Shown here one piece after another: positions 1 through 6,805 of a DNA stretch of 19,867 bases. A model generated the notes under the pieces. That model was not told the origin of the DNA. It saw only the letters and a program-made list of their open reading frames with translations, and did no database searches. The DNA lies in NCBI GenBank assembly GCA_022615255.1, contig JAKEHC010000039.1, positions 1 to 19,867 on the forward strand, written 5' to 3'. The position numbers and the translations under genes were made by a program. The number at the start of each line of letters is the position of its first letter. Within the stretch, counting starts at the first letter, position 1. The DNA is from Candidatus Dadabacteria bacterium (lineage in GTDB: Bacteria; Desulfobacterota_D; UBA1144; Nemesobacterales; CSP1-2).

Positions 1-2
1 AT

Positions 3-296
3 ATTGACAGAATACCCAGACCTTTTGAAGTTCCTCTCAACGAGTGGCTTCTTACGTTTCCTAGTTTCGGATTTATCTTATCTCTAAGACCTCAGAATAC
101 TAAGAGGGTTCAAGAGAGGTTTAGAAAATTAGATCTCGTATGCGAGAGGATTGGAAAAGTGACGTCAGGTCAGGGCGTATTTTTTATCAGCGATATGGAA
201 GAAAAAAAACTTTTCTGGGATTTTAGCGTTGAGCCTTTAATTGGATTTACTAATAGTTCAACCACTAAGGCACCAAGACATAAAGGAGGCATATGA
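3..296 (+). CDS. C-terminal part of an Sll0787-like AIR synthase/ThiL-fold protein (partial at left edge)
   Basis: An open frame enters from the left edge and runs 97 codons to a TGA. The fragment resembles the C-terminal domain of PurM/ThiL-type ATP-binding proteins: a beta segment (GFILSLRP), a helix, then ERIGKVTSGQGVFFI, and an end resembling WDxxxEPLxGF, which I associate with the Sll0787 / MSMEG_0567 C-terminal family of the Nit1C cluster. That assignment fits the three other Nit1C-type genes downstream. The last 12 codons, from about base 261, lie inside a dispersed palindromic repeat that also supplies the stop codon, so the natural C-terminus has probably been replaced or extended by a repeat-encoded tail. 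No enzymatic activity is established for this subgroup. Frame and family level are fairly sure, the exact subfamily less so. Confidence 0.7.
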   Translation: MDRIPRPFEVPLNEWLLTFPSFGFILSLRPQNTKRVQERFRKLDLVCERIGKVTSGQGVFFISDMEEKKLFWDFSVEPLIGFTNSSTTKAPRHKGGI

Positions 297-393
297 GTTT
301 TAAAGTGGTTTCAGAACCCAGAATCGCGAAGATTAAGGACTTCTGACTTCTTAATTCTAACTTCGCATCTTACTGTCTTTGTAGCTAAACAGT
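261..393. repeat. Dispersed palindromic repeat, long form, copy A
   Basis: The left arm reads ACCACTAAGGCACCAAGACA and the right arm (about 361-386) is a decayed reverse complement. The interior contains AAAGGAGG, then ATGAGTTTTAAAGTGG, then AGATTAAGGACTTC. The same arms and interior recur at 5989-6135. The left arm overlaps the 3' end of the preceding reading frame. The 17-codon frame starting at the internal ATG is not conserved between the copies, so I do not call it a gene. Confidence 0.75.
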
Positions 394-432
394 CACTGAG
401 ATTAGGAAGCTAACTCAAGACAAGGTGAGTAA

Positions 433-1020
433 ATGGCTCAGGAAAAAAATCAGGTGGATAGAATCGTTTCAAAGCTTGGAGAGAAAATAAAGATAATCCG
501 TATGGAAAAGAGCTGGTCTCTTCAAGACTTAGCCGAGAAATCCGGCATCTCTGCTGCAGGAATTCACAGGATTGAGTCGAATGGGATAACACCAACTATT
601 ACTACGATGATGAAAATAGCTGATGCGCTTGGTAAGAAAGTAAGTTATTTCATTGAAGAGGAAGGGGAGGAGAAGGATGCGATTTATGTCCACGGGCGGA
701 AGCGGGAGGCGATTTTTACCTTTAAGAAGGGACTCACCCTGGAGTGTATCTCCGCAAGGAAGTATGGAGACTTTATTATGACTGCGGCTTATTCCGCAGT
801 TGAAGTTGGAGCATCAAGCGGCAGGAAGCAAATGACTCACCGCGGGGAAGAGTTAGTCTATTGCGTACAGGGGAGAATGGAGTTCCGAGTGAAAGGCAGG
901 AGCTATGTTTTAAATCCGGGCGATAGCCTTCATTTTAGGACACAACTGGAGCATAGCTGGAAAAATATTGGGGATATCGAAGCAAAATTAATATGGGTAC
1001 TCGCTGTCCCGCCTTCGTAA
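433..1020 (+). CDS. XRE-family transcriptional regulator with C-terminal cupin
   Basis: The 195-residue protein is a probable DNA-binding repressor or activator that senses a small ligand. Residues about 15-75 form a Cro/C1-type helix-turn-helix (LQDLAEKSGISAAGIHRIES is the recognition region). Residues about 125-192 form a small cupin barrel with GEELVYCVQGRMEF and LNPGDSLHF. This HTH-cupin design is typical of local regulators of amine, amino-acid and nitrogen catabolic operons. An AAGGTGA Shine-Dalgarno site lies four bases before the ATG. The gene ends just before the DUF1116 gene and is probably co-transcribed with it, which suggests it controls the locus. The ligand cannot be read from the sequence; a ureide or carbamoyl compound is only a guess from context. 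Confidence 0.88.
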   Translation: MAQEKNQVDRIVSKLGEKIKIIRMEKSWSLQDLAEKSGISAAGIHRIESNGITPTITTMMKIADALGKKVSYFIEEEGEEKDAIYVHGRKREAIFTFKKGLTLECISARKYGDFIMTAAYSAVEVGASSGRKQMTHRGEELVYCVQGRMEFRVKGRSYVLNPGDSLHFRTQLEHSWKNIGDIEAKLIWVLAVPPS

Positions 1021-1023
1021 GGC

Positions 1024-2346
1024 GTGAGGGAATCGATTTTAGCTAAGATGAAAATAAAAGAAAAAGTGGAGCCTAAGCCGACTAGGTATTTGGGCGAGCG
1101 AATTCAAGAAGCGAATAAGCTTGCGGTAGAGAGGATATTTTCCGTTGAACCGACTCTTATTGATGTTGGTACAGCGCTGAAGGTTATTCCTGGGATGACC
1201 TCAAATACTATTCTTCATGCAGGACCTCCAATTGAATGGGAAATGATGTGTGATCCAATGAAGAGGGCTGTATGTGGGGCTTTGATTTTCGAAGGCTTGG
1301 CAGGTAATGAAAAAGAGGCGGAAAAACTTCTCAAGACAAATAAGGTAAAAGTTTCTCCAAACCATCATCATGATGCCGTAGGTCCAATGACGGGGATAAT
1401 ATCTCCTTCTATGCCTGTAATAGTCACAAAGGACTCAACCTTTGGGAAGACTGCATATTCTACATTCAACGAGGGTGGAGGTAAGGTTCTCTGGTTTGGG
1501 GCTTTCGGAAAAGAGACCCTTGACCGCCTTCTCTGGATAAAGGATGTATTGGGTCCAACCATGAAAAAGGTGGTTGCGAAAACCGGAGGTATTTCAATCT
1601 GGAACATTCTCGCTCAGGGCATTCAGATGGGAGACGAGTGCCACAATCGTCATACGGCTTCTACAAATCTCTTGCTAAAGAGTATTATAGAACCTCTTCT
1701 TTCATTAGATTTATCAAACGACGTTATTCTTCAGGTCTATAGGTTTATTGCAGGAAATAGCCATTTCTTTCTTAATATCACGATGACGGCATGCAAACTC
1801 GCGATGGATGCGGCTCATAATGTAGAGGATTCTACTCTTGTGACGGCGATGTCTCGAAACGGGACGGATTTCGGAATCCGTGTTAGTGGGCTTGGCAATA
1901 ATTGGTTTATATCCTCCTCTCCTTATCTTCTTGATGCTCTGTATAATCCGGGATACGGCCCGGATGACGGCGCACCGGATATCGGGGATAGCTCCATTAT
2001 CGAGACTATGGGTCTCGGCGGGTTTGCAATCGCTTCCGCCCCTGCTATGGCTTCATTTGCAGGAGGAGGCTTTCAAGAAGCTCTAAACATAACTAAGCAG
2101 ATGGGTTTGATTACACTCGCTAAAAATCCAAAATTTGCAGTCCCTGTCTTGAACTTTGAAGGAACTCCAACTGGAATTGATATTCGTAAGGTTGTAGAGA
2201 CGGGGATTCTTCCCAGCATAAATAGCGCGGTTATTCATAAAAGCTCTGGAGCAGGGCAGATCGGAGCAGGGATAGTAAAGGCTCCCAAAGAGTGTTTTAC
2301 AAAAGCCCTTATCGCTTATGGAGAAAGATATGATCTGGCGGCATAG
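1024..2346 (+). CDS. DUF1116 protein (AllG/YlbE/YahG-like), lacking the usual N-terminal segment
   Basis: This is a homologue of E. coli YlbE/YahG (DUF1116); YlbE has been reported, with FdrA and YlbF, as part of the oxamate carbamoyltransferase complex (AllF/G/H). Diagnostic stretches are VIPGMTSNTILHAGPPIEWE, HHHDAVGPMTGIISPSMPV, GDECHNRHTAS, RNGTDFGIRVSGLG and GDSSIIETMGLGGFA. The GTG at 1024 is three bases after the regulator stop with no well-spaced Shine-Dalgarno; an ATG at 1048 is an equally good start. With either start the protein begins at GERIQEANKLAVERI and lacks the roughly 45-residue INVGxxxF...DWxPP segment that YahG-type proteins have at the N-terminus. A match to that segment occurs in the short gene at 14369-14824. 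Function in the complex is inferred. Confidence 0.88.
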   Translation: MRESILAKMKIKEKVEPKPTRYLGERIQEANKLAVERIFSVEPTLIDVGTALKVIPGMTSNTILHAGPPIEWEMMCDPMKRAVCGALIFEGLAGNEKEAEKLLKTNKVKVSPNHHHDAVGPMTGIISPSMPVIVTKDSTFGKTAYSTFNEGGGKVLWFGAFGKETLDRLLWIKDVLGPTMKKVVAKTGGISIWNILAQGIQMGDECHNRHTASTNLLLKSIIEPLLSLDLSNDVILQVYRFIAGNSHFFLNITMTACKLAMDAAHNVEDSTLVTAMSRNGTDFGIRVSGLGNNWFISSSPYLLDALYNPGYGPDDGAPDIGDSSIIETMGLGGFAIASAPAMASFAGGGFQEALNITKQMGLITLAKNPKFAVPVLNFEGTPTGIDIRKVVETGILPSINSAVIHKSSGAGQIGAGIVKAPKECFTKALIAYGERYDLAA

Positions 2347-2348
2347 TG

Positions 2349-2420
2349 GAGATTTCGGATTTTGGAATGCGGAATGTGGACTTAAAGGCTTCTTATATTC
2401 CAAAGTCTGGCATTCGGGAG
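2349..2420. repeat. Short intergenic repeat of GGAATGCGGAATG type
   Basis: The gap between the DUF1116 and FdrA genes holds a motif chain (TTTCGGATTTTGGAATGCGG, then GAATGTGG). Related strings occur at 9855-9890 (TTTCGGGTTTCTGAATTCGG then ATTGCGGAATAAG) and about 6657-6668. The Shine-Dalgarno of the next gene (GGGAG, 2416-2420) lies at its end. The repeat family is identified by eye only. Confidence 0.4.
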
Positions 2421-2427
2421 AAAAGAA

Positions 2428-3993
2428 TTGGCAATAGTCAGCACTGTTAAGAAGAACTACTATCAGGACTCTATGAAGCTAATGCAGATAAGCCAAAGGC
2501 TTGGAACTATGCCCGGTGTTAAGAAAGCCTCAGCGATTATGGCAACAGAGGCTAATTTAAAGATTCTGAAAGATGCCGGATTAATTAAAGAAGCCCCTGA
2601 CTCGGTAAGCGCGAATGATATGATTGTAGCAATCGAAGCGGAATCGGAAAAGTCTGGAAAAGAGGCTATAGAAGAGCTGGACTCTCTTCTTTCTCCTCCT
2701 GAGGTTGGCGTTACGGGGAAATTAGAATACAACAACCTTGATTCTGCTTATGGCGCTCTTCCTCGGGCTAACCTTATAATCGTTTCCCTCCCAGGTCAAT
2801 ACGCAAAGTTAGAAGTGGCAAAGGCAATCGAAATGGGACTCCATACATTCCTATTCAGCGATAATTTGACTGTTGAGGAAGAAATAGAACTCAAAGAAAG
2901 GGCAAAAGAGCGTGGACTTCTCATGATGGGTCCCGGGTGCGGCACGGCAATTATAAACGGGATAGGCCTCGGATTTGCAAATGTGGTAAGGCGTGGTCCT
3001 GTAGGTATAGTTGCTGCGGCTGGAAGTGGAATGCAGGAGGTTACTAGCCTAGTACATAATTGGGGTTCTGGGATTTCTCATGCCATAGGTTTGGGAGGGA
3101 GGGATCTTTCGGAAAAGGTCGGCGGCATTATGGCACTTGAAGCGATAAGAATGCTAGAGAGCGATGAAGGCACAAATGTTCTTATTCTCGTTTCCAAACC
3201 CCCGTCGGAAAAGATAGCGAAAAAGGTACTCGGTGTGATTAAAGAAGGAAAAAAACCTGCTGTTGTCTGTTTTCTCGGAAAGAAGCCCCAAAAGGAAAGG
3301 GACTCAAACATCCGTTACTCTTCTACTTTGGAGGAAGCGACTTTGGAAGCTATGAAGTTTGTGAAAGGAAATGGCAATCGCCGCAGTTTTATTTACTATA
3401 AAGGCTTGAAAAAGCAGATTGAAAAATCGATTAAATCTCTTGGTCCTAGAGAGCGTTATCTTCGCGGGCTATTTTCAGGCGGTACTCTTTGCTATGAAGC
3501 CCAGCAGGTTCTTACCCCGATTTTGGGAAAGGTCTATTCAAACGCTCCACTCGACAAAGGAAATAAGCTCGAAGACTCAAATCGCAGTAAAGGTCATACA
3601 TGCGTAGATTTAGGTGATGAGGAATTTACGGTAGGGCGCCCTCATCCAATGATAGATGCGACACTAAGACGCGAGAGATTGGTAAAAGAGGCGTCCGATC
3701 AAAGCACGGCTGTAATACTTTTTGATGTAGTTCTTGGATATGTAGCTAGCCCTGACCCTGCCGGCGATCTTATTCCTGCGATTAAAGAAGCGAAAAGCAT
3801 TGCGAGGAGTAAAGGTCGGTCCCTTGCTTTTGTAGCTCATGTATGTGGAACGGAAAAAGACCCACAGGGCTTACAATCGCAGGGAGAAAAATTGAAAGAG
3901 GCCGGAGTATTGGTTTTACCTACAAACGCCCTTGCTTCTAGGGTTGCCGGGTGCATTACGACAAGAGGAAAAAGGATTAGAGATTTATTCTAG
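2428..3993 (+). CDS. fdrA: FdrA family protein (AllF-like acyl-CoA-synthetase-fold subunit)
   Basis: This 521-residue protein matches FdrA, related to succinyl-CoA synthetase and proposed as the catalytic AllF subunit of oxamate carbamoyltransferase. Residues 1-95 are the FdrA-specific N-terminal domain (KKNYYQDSMKLMQIS, GVKKASAIMAT). Residues about 108-235 form a CoA-binding-like Rossmann domain with LMMGPGCGTAI (165-175) and VAAAGSGMQEV (195-205). The remainder is a ligase-like domain, including GRPHPMIDATLR and LFDVVLGYVASPDPAG. The start is TTG, seven bases after GGGAG, and gives a protein that aligns without gaps to the short paralogue at 14369. The 61-base gap to the carbamate kinase gene, with a GCCGATG start, suggests one operon. 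The substrate in this organism is unknown. Confidence 0.92.
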   Translation: MAIVSTVKKNYYQDSMKLMQISQRLGTMPGVKKASAIMATEANLKILKDAGLIKEAPDSVSANDMIVAIEAESEKSGKEAIEELDSLLSPPEVGVTGKLEYNNLDSAYGALPRANLIIVSLPGQYAKLEVAKAIEMGLHTFLFSDNLTVEEEIELKERAKERGLLMMGPGCGTAIINGIGLGFANVVRRGPVGIVAAAGSGMQEVTSLVHNWGSGISHAIGLGGRDLSEKVGGIMALEAIRMLESDEGTNVLILVSKPPSEKIAKKVLGVIKEGKKPAVVCFLGKKPQKERDSNIRYSSTLEEATLEAMKFVKGNGNRRSFIYYKGLKKQIEKSIKSLGPRERYLRGLFSGGTLCYEAQQVLTPILGKVYSNAPLDKGNKLEDSNRSKGHTCVDLGDEEFTVGRPHPMIDATLRRERLVKEASDQSTAVILFDVVLGYVASPDPAGDLIPAIKEAKSIARSKGRSLAFVAHVCGTEKDPQGLQSQGEKLKEAGVLVLPTNALASRVAGCITTRGKRIRDLF

Positions 3994-4054
3994 CGCTAGT
4001 GTTAATGAGGGAGACAATTGTCCGGAGTGATTTCTTAATTAGTGGAGAAAGCCG

Positions 4055-4993
4055 ATGAAAGTAGCTGTGGTAGCTTTTGGCGGGAATGCTCTTATGAGCA
4101 AAGGTGGTAAAAGCAGTTACGCTGAGCAGGCTATTAAAGCCGAAAGGATGTGTGAAAAAATCTTGAAGCTCTTTGACCTGGGCTATTCGATGGCAATCAC
4201 GCACGGAAACGGTCCTCAGGTTGGAAACCTTCTTATGCAACAGGAATGTTTGTCTGATACTATTCCACCAATGTCTCTTGATGTTTGTGACGCTATGACT
4301 CAGGGTCAGATGGGGTATATGATGGAGCAGACGCTAAGAAACTTGTTTACTAGAGGCGGTATAAAAAAATCTGTTATCGCTCTCGTAACTCAAGTAGTAG
4401 TCTCTGAAAATGATCCTGCCTTTCGAAATCCTACCAAGTTTATTGGCCCGTTTTTTAATAAAGATGAAAGCGAGGCGCTCCAAAGGAAAAGGGGCTGGCA
4501 GCTGAAAGAGGATTCGGGAAGGGGCTGGAGACGTGTGGTACCATCTCCAAAACCGATTGATATAGTTGAAAAGGAAGAGATTAAAGAGATGGTAAAGAAA
4601 AATTTTGTCGTAATAACATGCGGGGGAGGAGGGATACCTGTACTTCGCGATAAAAGGGGGAGGATTAAGGGGGTATCCGCAGTAATTGATAAGGATTTTG
4701 CAGCAGAAAGGCTTGCGAGCCTTATCGGTGCAGAGCTTCTTCTTTTAATCACGCCGGTAAAACAGGTGGCTATTTTCTACGGAACTTCCAAGCAGAAGAA
4801 TCTAAAAAGTATCACTCTTAAAGAAGCTAAGCTCTATTCTGCCGAAGGGCATTTCCCCCCTGGAAGCATGGGTCCTAAAGTGGAAGCAGCAATCAAATTT
4901 CTTGATTCGGGTGGGAAACGAACAATCATAACATCGCTTGAAGGCATAGATGATGCAATAAAAGGAGAGGGAGGAACTGAAATTATTCCATGA
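4055..4993 (+). CDS. arcC: Carbamate kinase (ArcC/AllK-like)
   Basis: Carbamate kinase catalyses carbamoyl phosphate + ADP = carbamate + ATP, with carbamate then decaying to CO2 and ammonia. The 312 residues are normal family length. Visible motifs are AFGGNALMSKGG (7-18), THGNGPQVGNLL (49-60), GQMGYMMEQTLRN, TCGGGGIPVLRD (188-199), the nucleotide-site region VIDKDFAAERLASLIGAE (210-227) and GSMGPKVEAA (270-279). Immediately downstream of FdrA, it would convert carbamoyl phosphate made by the FdrA/DUF1116/DUF2877 complex to ATP, as proposed for AllK in oxalurate breakdown. No arginine deiminase or ornithine carbamoyltransferase is nearby, which argues against an arginine-deiminase role. A terminator-like hairpin follows the stop directly. 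Confidence 0.93.
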   Translation: MKVAVVAFGGNALMSKGGKSSYAEQAIKAERMCEKILKLFDLGYSMAITHGNGPQVGNLLMQQECLSDTIPPMSLDVCDAMTQGQMGYMMEQTLRNLFTRGGIKKSVIALVTQVVVSENDPAFRNPTKFIGPFFNKDESEALQRKRGWQLKEDSGRGWRRVVPSPKPIDIVEKEEIKEMVKKNFVVITCGGGGIPVLRDKRGRIKGVSAVIDKDFAAERLASLIGAELLLLITPVKQVAIFYGTSKQKNLKSITLKEAKLYSAEGHFPPGSMGPKVEAAIKFLDSGGKRTIITSLEGIDDAIKGEGGTEIIP

Positions 4994-5048
4994 CTAAGGT
5001 AAGAGTTAAAAAAATATGATTGCTCTTAGTTAGTTTTTGTAATAAGAT
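4994..5048 (+). terminator. Possible weak rho-independent terminator after the carbamate kinase gene
   Basis: CTAAGGTAAGAG (4994-5005) pairs with CTCTTAGTTAG (5033-5043), with one bulged base and mismatches, and is followed by five T. The stem is AT-rich and the loop is long and A-rich, so termination may be partial. It would separate the regulator-DUF1116-FdrA-kinase unit from the amidohydrolase. Confidence 0.4.
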
Positions 5049-5103
5049 AAAAGACGTGAGGTGTTATATTCGAAAGCGATAAAATTCTTTAGAATATTAA
5101 CTT

Positions 5104-5117
5104 GGAAAGGAGGTGAT
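5104..5117 (+). promoter_or_regulatory. Full-length Shine-Dalgarno for the amidohydrolase
   Basis: GGAAAGGAGGTGAT is nearly fully complementary to the 16S rRNA 3' tail. It lies five bases before the GTG at 5122 and fixes that codon as the start, suggesting strong translation despite the GTG. Confidence 0.8.
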
Positions 5118-5121
5118 TTAA

Positions 5122-5970
5122 GTGAAGGTGAATAGAAAGGTGTTTGATGCTCACTCTCATATAGGCGAGCTGGCTGCATACAAGTTTTACGACCTTAAAG
5201 AACCAGTGAAACCTACTGTGATTGAATATCCATCTTCGAAGGAATACATGAATAAGCATATGGATGAATATGGAGTGGATCGGGCAATGGTTATCTCCAA
5301 TTATGGTGTGCCGGACTCGGGACAGCCTTTTACCCTTAATCCCCTCGTGATTGATAGTGTTCACAATGCCGACCGCCTCGTTGGCGCCATCTGGGTTTCA
5401 GGAATGGCAAAGGACAAGGAGCGGACGGAAGAGGCTCTAAAGTATATTAAGGAAAAAGGTATAGTAGCGTTAAAGGCTACATGTCTTCTTGGAGGGACAT
5501 ATAAGCCCAGTGAATGGGATGAAACAGCAAGGGGGATTTGGGAGAGCATTGTTAATGCGGCTGAGAAGAATAATCTTGTTCTTCACATTCACACAAGCCC
5601 GGGTGGAGGCTCTGATGTTGGCAACGCCTTTGAGTTTGTGAGAGAATATGGGAAAAGGATTAAAGTGCATATAGTTCATATGGGAGGGGGTGTCAGCGGT
5701 CACATAAGGCTTGTTCCAAAATTCATAGAGCTGGTGCAAGATGGGTATCAGGTTTATACTGATACCACCTGGGCTATAGGTTTTGGTTCACGGTGGCTGC
5801 TTCACGAGATAGAACGCACTGGCGTTGGTACTAATAACGTGCTTTTTGCATCTGATACACCCTGGGGGGATTTCCCTTCAGAATATTGGAAGGTCGAGGG
5901 AGCTAAGATTTCAGAAGAGTTGAAAAACAAGATTTTCTGGGAAAATGCCCAGAAGATTTATTCAAGGTAA
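5122..5970 (+). CDS. Metal-dependent amidohydrolase (amidohydrolase_2 / ACMSD-like TIM barrel)
   Basis: This 282-residue hydrolase or decarboxylase of the amidohydrolase superfamily has its metal-site residues in order: FDAHSHIG (H11, H13), LHIHTSPGGG (H155, H157), HIVHMGGG (H183, H186) and FASDTPWGD (D245). K118 in ALKAT is in a position seen in some subtypes. The reaction type is not readable; this subfamily includes hydrolases of lactones and amides as well as decarboxylases. It lies between carbamate kinase and the MSMEG_0572 gene. Nit1C clusters normally pair the MSMEG_0572 gene with a nitrilase, so this enzyme may supply the C-N hydrolysis step instead. That role is inference. The GTG start is set by a very strong Shine-Dalgarno. 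Confidence 0.85.
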   Translation: MKVNRKVFDAHSHIGELAAYKFYDLKEPVKPTVIEYPSSKEYMNKHMDEYGVDRAMVISNYGVPDSGQPFTLNPLVIDSVHNADRLVGAIWVSGMAKDKERTEEALKYIKEKGIVALKATCLLGGTYKPSEWDETARGIWESIVNAAEKNNLVLHIHTSPGGGSDVGNAFEFVREYGKRIKVHIVHMGGGVSGHIRLVPKFIELVQDGYQVYTDTTWAIGFGSRWLLHEIERTGVGTNNVLFASDTPWGDFPSEYWKVEGAKISEELKNKIFWENAQKIYSR

Positions 5971-5988
5971 AAAATAAAAAAAGTAACC

Positions 5989-6135
5989 GCCACTAAGGCA
6001 AGCAGGCACAAAGGAGGAATATGAGTTTTAAAGTGGTTTCAGTAGTCGGAATACAGAAGTCAGCATCCAGAAGATTAAGGACTTCAGACTCCTGAATTCT
6101 ACCTTCGTGTCTCAGTGTCTATGTGGCTGAATAGT
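5989..6135. repeat. Dispersed palindromic repeat, long form, copy B
   Basis: GCCACTAAGGCAAGCAGGCA at the left pairs imperfectly with TGTCTCAGTGTCTATGTGGC at the right. The interior shares GAGTTTTAAAGTGGTTTCAG and AGAAGATTAAGGACTTC with 261-393; copy B has about a dozen extra bases in the middle. The AAAGGAGG-N5-ATG is also shared, but the frames after it differ between copies, so it is not treated as a gene. Confidence 0.8.
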
Positions 6136-6163
6136 TACAAAACAAAAAAGGAGGTAATACACC

Positions 6164-6655
6164 ATGGCAGTAAATAGAGTAAAAGGAGATAGACCACAGA
6201 AGGGACAGGCAATTGTTAATCATGAGGAAAAGGTGTTCCCGGATTATAAAGCAAATCCGGGAGAGAGGGCATTGTTTCTTGTCCATACCGTTCCTTATGA
6301 GGGTTCGGTAGCCGGCATCAATATGCTTACGGCTATAAGGGCTAAGAGAAAGGGTTATGACGTGAGTGTTGTTTTTTACGGTCCCGCTTCTGCTATACCC
6401 GTCTATAGAGGCTGGCCCAACATTGGAGACGACGGTTACGGCGCGGGCATTCAGCTCTATCCCAATCTAGTCCAGAAAATGATGAGTGAAGGAATAAAGG
6501 TCTATGCGTGCCGTTTTTCAGCCGCCTGCCTTATTGGCGTGAGGGAAGAGGACATGTTAGAAGGTGTAAAGGGAATACATCCGACCGACATTCTGGATAT
6601 AACGATCGAACATGCAAGAGCTGGTGCAATGATATTCAGCACTTGGACGGTTTAG
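6164..6655 (+). CDS. MSMEG_0572/Sll0783-family nitrogen-starvation response protein (DsrE-like)
   Basis: This 163-residue protein belongs to the conserved Nit1C family named after MSMEG_0572 and Synechocystis Sll0783. It has a DsrE/DsrF-like alpha/beta fold: ALFLVHTVPYEG opens the first strand, GYDVSVVFYGPASAIPVYRG follows, and KVYACRFSAACLIGV near residue 120 carries two cysteines. The C-terminal ITIEHARAGAMIFSTWTV is typical. Sll0783 has been reported to respond to nitrogen starvation; the molecular function is not established. A strong AAGGAGGT site precedes the ATG. The following gene is the radical SAM partner that normally accompanies it in Nit1C, but here no nitrilase gene stands between or before them. 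Family recognition is from remembered sequence character, not from a search. Confidence 0.82.
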   Translation: MAVNRVKGDRPQKGQAIVNHEEKVFPDYKANPGERALFLVHTVPYEGSVAGINMLTAIRAKRKGYDVSVVFYGPASAIPVYRGWPNIGDDGYGAGIQLYPNLVQKMMSEGIKVYACRFSAACLIGVREEDMLEGVKGIHPTDILDITIEHARAGAMIFSTWTV

Positions 6656-6673
6656 AGTACGGAATAAGAAACT

Positions 6674-6755
6674 AGCCACTGAGAGCACAGAGGACACTGA
6701 GAAAAGATTTAAAAAAATCTTGTCTTCTATTCATGTCTCTGTGTCCTCTGTGGCT
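6674..6755. repeat. Palindromic repeat between the MSMEG_0572 and radical SAM genes
   Basis: AGCCACTGAGAGCACAGAGG at the left and TCTCTGTGTCCTCTGTGGCT at the right form a long imperfect inverted repeat. The centre is a second hairpin, AAGATTT-AAAA-AAATCTT. It is a variant of the CCAC-TAAGGCAC family found at 261 and 5989. In RNA it would form a long stem within the operon. Confidence 0.75.
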
Positions 6756-6805
6756 GAAAATATAAATTTTAAATTCGCAGTCCAAAAATTGGAGGGAGTA
6801 GTAGT

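Noticed and set aside
294..347. Small frame with AAAGGAGG and ATG inside repeat copy A (and its counterpart at 6020)
   Set aside because: The encoded peptides diverge after about seven residues between the two copies and stop at different points, so the shared part is repeat sequence, not a conserved gene.
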